From the NCBI GenBank assembly GCA_023663655.1, contig JAMPGZ010000012.1:1-64000 (forward strand): 64,000 bases of DNA, given 5' to 3'. A program made the translations under genes and the position numbers. The notes below the pieces were generated by a model, which saw nothing but the letters and a program-made list of their open reading frames with translations, did no database searches and was not told the DNA's origin. This document shows positions 58,462 to 64,000 of the stretch, one piece after another. The stretch is from Lachnospiraceae bacterium. Lineage in GTDB: Bacteria > Bacteroidota > Bacteroidia > Bacteroidales > Muribaculaceae. The stretch's first letter is position 1. Every line of letters begins with the position of its first letter.

Positions 58462-58842
58462 GGTGCAGTTATTACAATTCTTGGTGGTGCAAACGCCCCT
58501 AAAGAGGTTGTTCTCAATACAGGTGCTAAATGTTCTGTTAGAGCAAACCTCACCAATACTCGTGTTACTCTTGGTGGCTCTTCTTATAAAAATATTGTTT
58601 ATAATTGTGCAATGTTCCCACCGAGACCAACATTCCCAATTGATGCAATCTTCGTTGTAGATAACGACAGGGCGAATATTCCTCGTCCATCAAACAATTC
58701 AGATATGCATAAATTCATTCTTAGTGATGACTTCAAGATTAGTCAAAAGGCTTGTAACCATGAAAATGATAGCGAAATCAGTTCTTGGTTTGAAAACAAC
58801 ACCGAAAAGAGTGCATGGGACTATGTAGAAGAGGTTAAATAA
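58462..58842 (+). pseudogene. In-frame continuation of the 57127 gene after a single stop
   Basis: After TAA at 58459-58461 the same frame stays open for 126 more codons to a TAA at 58840-58842. The bases around the stop, GAA TAA GGT, would read Glu-Glu-Gly with one T-to-G change, giving a smooth join ISSIE(E)GAVITILGGANAP. The remainder has no good own start (first ATG at 58612) and no signal peptide. This is most simply a nonsense-broken C-terminal domain; a sequencing error or read-through are alternatives. Confidence 0.65.
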
Positions 58843-58868
58843 CCCATTAAATCGTGAAAATTGCAAAG

Positions 58869-58900
58869 CGGCTTTCGCCCGGAGCGGGAGCCGTTTTTTT
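58869..58900 (+). terminator. Terminator after the fimbrillin-like gene
   Basis: CGGCT/AGCCG (58869-58873 with 58889-58893) continues into CCCG/CGGG (58878-58881 with 58885-58888) with a four-base bulge, and is followed by seven T. Confidence 0.85.
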
Positions 58901-58908
58901 ATCAAATC

Positions 58909-60048
58909 ATGAATAGACTACTGTTACTTTTTCTATTGGCACTGTTGCTCGTTTCATGTAAAGGCGAAGAGGATGAGCCTGTAGTTGACTCTACGGTTGA
59001 ACGGACACTGCTTGTGTGGCTTGCCGGTGACAATAATCTGTCATCGGAAGTGCCACGCAAGATTTCCGCTTTGGCACAAGGCTATCTTGCCGCCAAGCAG
59101 CCCGACACACGGTTGCTCATTTATGCCGACCGCAGAAATGATTATCCGCAGTTGATCGAGATTACCGGCAAGGGGGAGCTGAGGATTCTCGCCACCTATC
59201 CGGCTCACAATTCGGCTTCGCCCGAAACTCTCAATCGGATGCTGACCGAGATGATGGCGACCGCTCCGGCAAGGTCTTACGGTCTTATTCTATTCTCCCA
59301 TGCCACAGGATGGCTTCCTACAGGAGCATTGGAGCATCCCACCGATTATTTTGAGCCGAAGTCATTGTCGCGCTCTATCCTTGATGACAACGGCGACCAA
59401 ATGTCGATTCCGGATTTTGCCAAGGCATTACCTTGCGCATTTGACTACATCCTGTTTGAGAACTGCTTCACCGCCGGAATCGAGGTCGCCTACGAGCTCC
59501 GCAACAAGGCTGACCGCATCTTTGTTTCCTCTGCCGAAATTCTTTCGCCGGGCTTTGAGGAGATATATTCCTCCTCATTAGGATTGTTGATGCAGCCCGA
59601 TGCCGACCTGAACAGTTTCGCTCAAAAGTATTTTGAGTATCGCAATGCGATGTCGGGCAACCATCGATCAGCAACCGTCAGCGTAATCAACACTTCCGCA
59701 GTCGGAGCGCTTGCCGACTTGGTGCGAAGCATCGAATCATCCACCGCCCCAATCCCCGAAGAGGATCTACAGCTTATGCAGCGCTTCAACCGCCACAATT
59801 ACACCCTGTTCTTCGACCTCGCGGAATATCTCGAAATGCGGGCACCTGACCGTGAAGCCGAAATCAGCGCCGCGATCAGCAATGCCGTTGAATATGCCGC
59901 CAACACCGCCACTTTCATGCCCGGCAGCAGCTACAACGGATTTCACATAGACCATCACTGCGGACTGACCTCCTACATCCCGCAATCCCGATTCCCTGAA
60001 CTCAACGAGGAATATTATAAAACAGGCTGGCATAAAGCCACCCACTGA
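58909..60048 (+). CDS. Clostripain-like (C11) cysteine peptidase lipoprotein
   Basis: A 379-residue lipoprotein (lipobox LVSC, Cys17) of peptidase family C11. The catalytic pair is visible as His131 in ILFSHATGW and Cys186 in LFENCFTAG. C11 enzymes cleave after Arg or Lys and often self-activate. I start at the ATG at 58909, just after the terminator of the preceding gene, which gives a clean signal. It may process surface proteins of the fimbrial locus; this is inferred from position only. Confidence 0.85.
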   Translation: MNRLLLLFLLALLLVSCKGEEDEPVVDSTVERTLLVWLAGDNNLSSEVPRKISALAQGYLAAKQPDTRLLIYADRRNDYPQLIEITGKGELRILATYPAHNSASPETLNRMLTEMMATAPARSYGLILFSHATGWLPTGALEHPTDYFEPKSLSRSILDDNGDQMSIPDFAKALPCAFDYILFENCFTAGIEVAYELRNKADRIFVSSAEILSPGFEEIYSSSLGLLMQPDADLNSFAQKYFEYRNAMSGNHRSATVSVINTSAVGALADLVRSIESSTAPIPEEDLQLMQRFNRHNYTLFFDLAEYLEMRAPDREAEISAAISNAVEYAANTATFMPGSSYNGFHIDHHCGLTSYIPQSRFPELNEEYYKTGWHKATH

Positions 60049-60070
60049 CACCACCTCGCTCTGTCGAGCA

Positions 60071-60130
60071 GAATGGAGAATGGAGAATGGAGAATTGAGA
60101 ATTGAGAATGGAAAATTGAGAATGGAGAAT
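60071..60130 (+). repeat. Intergenic GAGAATGGAGAAT minisatellite
   Basis: About nine variants of GAGAAT(G/T)(G/A) in tandem between the C11 peptidase gene and the trp promoter. Complement of the in-frame repeat at 53660-53774. Confidence 0.85.
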
Positions 60131-60153
60131 AAATAAAAAAATGCGGCAAAAAG

Positions 60154-60184
60154 TTTGCATTTTTAAAATTTATATTTAATTTTG
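60154..60184 (+). promoter_or_regulatory. Promoter of the trp operon
   Basis: TTTG (60154-60157), 19 bases, then TAATTTTG (60177-60184). The transcript would start about ten bases before the leader-peptide ATG. Confidence 0.8.
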
Positions 60185-60202
60185 CAACATCACACAACAC
60201 AA

Positions 60203-60268
60203 ATGAAGAATTTATCTACATATAATCAATATTGGTGGCACATCGGTAATAACTATCGATGGCAATAA
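60203..60268 (+). CDS. trp leader peptide
   Basis: A 21-codon frame, too short for usual gene finding. It encodes a peptide beginning MKNLSTYNQYWWHI and ending YRWQ, with three Trp residues (codons 11, 12 and 20). It starts about a dozen bases after the predicted transcription start. Its function would be to sense charged tRNA-Trp by ribosome stalling. Confidence 0.8.
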   Translation: MKNLSTYNQYWWHIGNNYRWQ

Positions 60269-60313
60269 TCTCATATATATACGCACCAATTTGTATTATT
60301 CATAAATCTTATA

Positions 60314-60346
60314 GAAGCCATCGATTATTCGGTGGCTTTTTTCTTT
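60314..60346 (+). terminator. trp attenuator terminator
   Basis: AGCCATCGA (60316-60324) pairs with TCGGTGGCT (60329-60337), with one U-G pair and loop TTAT, followed by TTTTT, C and TTT. It lies 27 bases before the trpB ATG. Confidence 0.88.
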
Positions 60347-60372
60347 GTAACTAAAAATTCAATATATCCAAA

Positions 60373-61578
60373 ATGTTTACCATCAACCATCACGGACTAC
60401 CGGTAGATGATGCCGGTTTTTACGGGAAATTCGGCGGCGCCTATATCCCTGAAATATTGCATCGCAACGTGGAGATGCTCACTGAAGCCTACTACACATA
60501 CGTCGACACACCAGAATTTCAAAAAGAGTTCAACGACCTGCTGCGCGATTATGTGGGGCGTCCGTCACCGCTATACCGCGCCGACCGACTGAGCAAAATC
60601 TACGGCACCAACATATATCTGAAACGCGAAGACCTGAACCACACCGGCGCCCACAAAATAAACAATGCCATCGGGCAGGTGCTGCTCGCCAAAAGGATGG
60701 GCAAGACCAAAATCCTCGCCGAGACCGGAGCCGGTCAACACGGCGTGGCAACATCCACCGTATGCGCCTTGATGGGACTCGATTGCACCGTCTATATGGG
60801 AAAGACCGATGTGGAACGGCAGCAGCCCAATGTGGAGCGCATGAAGATGCTCGGAGCACGGGTTGAAGCCGTCACCTCAGGCAACATGACACTCAAAGAT
60901 GCCACCAACGAGGCGATAAGGGCATGGTGCTGCAACCCCGACAGCTTCTATGTGATAGGCAGCACAGTGGGTCCGCACCCCTACCCTGAGATGGTCGCCT
61001 ATTTCCAGTCGGTCATAAGCGAGGAGATAAAAAAGCAGCTCAAAGAGCATATAGGAAGAGAGAATCCCGATTATGTGATAGCCTGCATAGGCGGCGGAAG
61101 CAATGCCGCCGGAGCATTCTATCATTTCCTCGATGACAAGGATGTGAAACTGATAGCCGCCGAAGCCGCAGGACTCGGCGTAGACTCCGGAATGACCGCT
61201 GCCACGATGCAAGCCGGCACCGAGGGGATAATCCACGGAGCGCGCACGATGCTGATGCAGACACCCGACGGACAGATCATCGAACCATACTCGATATCGG
61301 CGGGGCTTGACTATCCGGGAGTAGGTCCGCTCCACGCCTATCTTGCCGAATCGAAAAGGACAACGGTGGTCGCCGTCACCGACTCCGAAGCGCTCAATGC
61401 CGCATTCCGCCTCACACGCACCGAGGGGATCATCCCCGCCCTTGAATCGGCTCACGCGCTTGCCGTGCTCGACCTGATGAAGTTCAAGCCCGACGATGTG
61501 GTCGTAATCAATGTCTCGGGAAGAGGCGACAAAGATATGCACACCTACATGGCTCACAAAAATGAAATAGAACTATAA
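60373..61578 (+). CDS. trpB: Tryptophan synthase beta subunit
   Basis: Last step of tryptophan synthesis: joins indole and serine using PLP. The 401-residue protein is the TrpB1 type, with the PLP lysine K95 in [10 protein letters not shown], the GGGSNAAG phosphate-binding loop and the [11 protein letters not shown] segment. First gene of the trp operon, behind the attenuator; trpE follows after 16 bases. Confidence 0.98.
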   Translation: MFTINHHGLPVDDAGFYGKFGGAYIPEILHRNVEMLTEAYYTYVDTPEFQKEFNDLLRDYVGRPSPLYRADRLSKIYGTNIYLKREDLNHTGAHKINNAIGQVLLAKRMGKTKILAETGAGQHGVATSTVCALMGLDCTVYMGKTDVERQQPNVERMKMLGARVEAVTSGNMTLKDATNEAIRAWCCNPDSFYVIGSTVGPHPYPEMVAYFQSVISEEIKKQLKEHIGRENPDYVIACIGGGSNAAGAFYHFLDDKDVKLIAAEAAGLGVDSGMTAATMQAGTEGIIHGARTMLMQTPDGQIIEPYSISAGLDYPGVGPLHAYLAESKRTTVVAVTDSEALNAAFRLTRTEGIIPALESAHALAVLDLMKFKPDDVVVINVSGRGDKDMHTYMAHKNEIEL

Positions 61579-61594
61579 AACACCGCTAACGATT

Positions 61595-63001
61595 ATGAAA
61601 CACCATCTTAACGTAAAGTCACTGATGATTCCCGCCGACATGGAGACACCTGTGGGAATATACTTGAAAATAAGGGATCTCTACCCCATGTCGGCTCTGC
61701 TTGAAAGTTCCGACTACCACACATCGCAAAATTCCGTGAGCTACATAGGAGTGTGCCCCATCGCATCATTCTCAGTAGCCGACGAGACCATAACCGCCAC
61801 TTATCCCGACGGAAATTTCATATCGGAAAAAATATCATCGGGAATAGACGTGATCGACGAACTGAAAAAATACATCGACTCCTACGAACTCACCGGCGAC
61901 ACCGCTCCCGACATCAACGGGCTATTCGGCTACACCGCCTATGATGCGGTGAGATACTTTGAAGCAGTCGACATCACAAAGCCCGACAGCCTGTTTACAG
62001 GTATTCCCGACATGAAATATATGCTCTACCGCTACGTGATAAAACTCAACCACTACAAAAATCAGATGGTGATCTACGAGCATCTTTCCGATGGTGAAGA
62101 GTCGGCAATCGATGAGCTCGTGAGCATAATCCGCAACAACAATGTGGCGCAATACCGATTCCGCAGCATCGGACCGGCAACCTCCTCGATAACCGACGAG
62201 GAGTATAAGGAGATGGTGAGAAAAGGGATTTCCCATGCCCTGCGCGGCGATGTGTTCCAGATAGTCCTGTCGAGACGATTCTCCCAGGCATTCTCAGGCG
62301 ACGAGTTCAACGTCTACCGGGCATTGCGTTGCGTGAACCCCTCGCCCTATCTGTTCTATTTCGACTTCGGAGCGTTCCGGGTGTTCGGCTCTTCGCCCGA
62401 AACACATCTGCGCGTGGAAAACGGCACAGCCTACATCGATCCCATCGCAGGAACATTCAAGCGCACCGGCGATGATGCCCGCGACCACGAACTTGCCAAG
62501 GCGCTCCTCGCCGATGAGAAAGAGAACGCCGAACACATCATGCTCGTGGATCTCGCCCGCAATGACTTAAGCCGGAGCGGCGGCAAAGTAGAGATTGACT
62601 TCCTGCGGCAGATACAGTTCTATTCCCACGTGATACACATGGTGTCGAGAGTGAAAGCGACACTGCCCGAAAACGCCGACGTGTACCGCCTATACGCCAA
62701 CACATTTCCCGCCGGAACTCTCAGCGGGGCGCCCAAAGTGAAGGCGATGCAGCTCATCGACGAGATCGAGCCTCACAACCGCATGACCTACGGCGGCTGC
62801 ATAGGCTACATCGGTCTGAACGGCAATCTGAACCAGGCGATCACGATACGCAGTTTCCTGAGCTACAACAACGTGCTCTACTCACAGGCAGGCGCCGGAA
62901 TCGTGGCTCACTCAGTGCCTGAAAACGAGCTTCAGGAGACCAACAACAAACTGGGAGCACTGGTAAACGCGGTCAACTATGCAGAAACTTTCCTCATCTA
63001 A
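61595..63001 (+). CDS. trpE: Anthranilate synthase component I
   Basis: Converts chorismate to anthranilate with ammonia supplied by TrpG. At 468 residues it has the feedback-inhibition motif LLES (about 29-32) that binds tryptophan, and the chorismate-site blocks PSPYLFYFDF, DPIAGTFKRTG and YGGCIGYIG. Second gene of the operon; trpG begins 12 bases after its stop. Confidence 0.97.
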   Translation: MKHHLNVKSLMIPADMETPVGIYLKIRDLYPMSALLESSDYHTSQNSVSYIGVCPIASFSVADETITATYPDGNFISEKISSGIDVIDELKKYIDSYELTGDTAPDINGLFGYTAYDAVRYFEAVDITKPDSLFTGIPDMKYMLYRYVIKLNHYKNQMVIYEHLSDGEESAIDELVSIIRNNNVAQYRFRSIGPATSSITDEEYKEMVRKGISHALRGDVFQIVLSRRFSQAFSGDEFNVYRALRCVNPSPYLFYFDFGAFRVFGSSPETHLRVENGTAYIDPIAGTFKRTGDDARDHELAKALLADEKENAEHIMLVDLARNDLSRSGGKVEIDFLRQIQFYSHVIHMVSRVKATLPENADVYRLYANTFPAGTLSGAPKVKAMQLIDEIEPHNRMTYGGCIGYIGLNGNLNQAITIRSFLSYNNVLYSQAGAGIVAHSVPENELQETNNKLGALVNAVNYAETFLI

Positions 63002-63013
63002 CACATCACGACA

Positions 63014-63577
63014 ATGAAACTGCTTATAATAGACAATTACGACTCCTTCACCTACAATATAGTCCATGCCGTGAGGGAACTTGGGATAGAGCCCACTGTA
63101 TTAAGAAATGACCGGTTGACAATCGACAGCATCAACGACTATGACAAGATCATCATCTCACCCGGACCCGGCATCCCCTCGGAAGCGGGCATCATGCCTG
63201 AAGCGCTACGCGTCTACGCCGATAAAAAACCGATATTGGGCGTATGCCTCGGTCATCAGGCGATAGGCGAACGATTTGGTGCCTCGCTGCGCAACCTCAG
63301 CACGGTGTATCACGGCATCAAGACACCGGTGGATGTGATTGCCGATGATTACTTGTTTTCAGGACTTCCCAAACGCTTTAATGTGGGCAGATACCACTCA
63401 TGGGTCATAGACCGCAACGGATTGCCGGATGACCTTGAAGTGACCGCAGTGAGCGACGACGGCGAGATAATGGCTATACGTCACAAGAAATATGATGTGA
63501 GAGGCGTGCAATTCCATCCGGAATCGATTCTGACACCGCTTGGCATTAAAATCATAGAGAACTGGATAAAGCATTGA
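63014..63577 (+). CDS. trpG: Anthranilate synthase component II (glutamine amidotransferase)
   Basis: Supplies ammonia from glutamine to TrpE. The 187-residue class I amidotransferase has the nucleophile Cys78 in GVCLGHQAIG and the His-Glu pair in VQFHPES, with ISPGPGIPS forming the oxyanion loop. It may also serve folate synthesis (pabA), as is common. It lies between trpE and trpD. Confidence 0.96.
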   Translation: MKLLIIDNYDSFTYNIVHAVRELGIEPTVLRNDRLTIDSINDYDKIIISPGPGIPSEAGIMPEALRVYADKKPILGVCLGHQAIGERFGASLRNLSTVYHGIKTPVDVIADDYLFSGLPKRFNVGRYHSWVIDRNGLPDDLEVTAVSDDGEIMAIRHKKYDVRGVQFHPESILTPLGIKIIENWIKH

Positions 63578-63617
63578 ATCGGAAATGCGCAATAACAACA
63601 TCTAACAGGAATAAGAA

Positions 63618-64000
63618 ATGAAAGCGTTACTATATAAAATGTTTGAGCACAAAAGCCTTTCGCATGACGAGGCAAGAGAGGTGCTCCTGAACATAGCCGA
63701 CGGAAAATACAATGACTCCCAGCTTTCGGCATTCATGACAGTATATCTGATGAGAAGCATCACCATCGACGAGCTTACCGGATTTCGCGACGCGATACTT
63801 GAACGGAGACTGCCGGTGGAATTCGGCGACGTTAAGTCAATCGACATCGTAGGCACCGGAGGCGACGGCAAAAACACATTCAACATCTCCACGGCGAGTT
63901 GCTTTGTGGTTGCCGGTACCGGAAGAAAAGTGGTGAAGCACGGTAACTATGGGGCAAGCTCAGTGTCGGGCGCATCCAATGTGCTTGAACAGCATGGAGT
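63618..64000 (+). CDS. trpD: Anthranilate phosphoribosyltransferase (cut by the window end)
   Basis: Attaches phosphoribose to anthranilate. Only the first 127 codons are present. They show the helical N-terminal domain and the PRPP-binding loop VGTGGDGKNTFNIST (about 75-89), then KHGNYGASSVSGASNVLE. It starts 40 bases after trpG. The gene continues past position 64000, probably followed by trpC, trpF and trpA. Confidence 0.95.
   Translation, partial: MKALLYKMFEHKSLSHDEAREVLLNIADGKYNDSQLSAFMTVYLMRSITIDELTGFRDAILERRLPVEFGDVKSIDIVGTGGDGKNTFNISTASCFVVAGTGRKVVKHGNYGASSVSGASNVLEQHG

Larger units (their letters stand above)
60191..60346 (+). ncRNA. trp attenuator leader RNA
   Basis: The leader between the trp promoter and trpB codes a 21-residue peptide with tandem Trp codons (60233-60238) and ends in an intrinsic terminator. 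A 9-base antiterminator arm (60255-60263) overlaps the last leader codons and pairs perfectly with 60317-60325, the left arm of the terminator. A ribosome stalled at the Trp codons would leave that arm free, allowing read-through. A ribosome reaching the stop at 60266 would cover it, allowing termination. This fits the Bacteroid-trp leader class known from comparative RNA work (from memory). Confidence 0.8.

Overview
The window looks like a chromosomal segment of a Bacteroidales bacterium, probably an intestinal Muribaculaceae-like organism (family-level guess only). The evidence is Bacteroidota-type promoters (TTTG or TTG, about 20 bases, TAnnTTTG) at many gene starts, almost no Shine-Dalgarno sequences, and a gene set typical of that phylum: a serine palmitoyltransferase-like enzyme, a three-gene succinate dehydrogenase/fumarate reductase, a DUF5103 type IX secretion plug protein, an Mfa/FimB-like fimbrial locus and a trp operon beginning with trpB. 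Most of the window is ordinary core metabolism.

Layout. 0-5 kb: PH-domain membrane protein, cobalamin methionine synthase metH, yjbQ and tRNA-His. 5-16 kb: M50-like membrane protease, YccF, aldo/keto reductase, a divergent Lrp regulator and metY, catalase, tRNA-Arg, then a plus-strand run of ung, a C_GCAxxG_C_C protein, DUF5103, DUF3109 and an SGNH hydrolase. 16-34 kb: OmpH-like lipoprotein with a 47-residue membrane protein in front, pepD, a muramidase, an MFS transporter, an outer-membrane barrel protein, cdd, fabH-rpmF-DUF177, a GH115 glycosidase, and a tightly overlapping run DUF5715-AsmA-HAD-aroB. 34-52 kb: sdhCAB, YitT, spt, a 7-alpha-hydroxysteroid-dehydrogenase-like SDR, fabF-acpP, a DUF3298 lipoprotein, truA-speA, gdhA, an ABC-F protein with a degenerate second P-loop, and a Dabb protein.

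52.2-60.1 kb is the accessory region and the most unusual part. It holds a promoter-to-terminator structured RNA of about 320 nt (52627-52946) in front of an OmpA/DUF3575 gene and an Mfa2-like lipoprotein gene. A small HUH (Y1) transposase gene follows, flanked by clusters of a REP-like hairpin. Sixteen copies of that hairpin core are visible; the arm sequence differs between copies but always stays self-complementary. A 73-bp unit holding two inverted cores is repeated three times in tandem. Next come a fimbrillin-like lipoprotein gene cut by one in-frame stop and a clostripain-like protease. A short repeat normally seen between genes (60.07 kb) also occurs in frame inside the DUF3575 gene (53.66 kb).

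60.1-64 kb: a trp operon (trpB-E-G-D, the last cut by the window end) preceded by a readable attenuator. It has a promoter, a 21-codon leader peptide with tandem Trp codons, an antiterminator arm overlapping the last leader codons, and an intrinsic terminator.

How the genes work together: metH, metY and yjbQ relate to one-carbon, sulfur and cofactor metabolism. fabH/fabF/acpP/DUF177-rpmF and spt serve fatty-acid and sphingolipid synthesis. sdhCAB is the respiratory fumarate/succinate module. The 53-60 kb genes appear to form a surface-fimbria locus invaded by a REP/transposase system.
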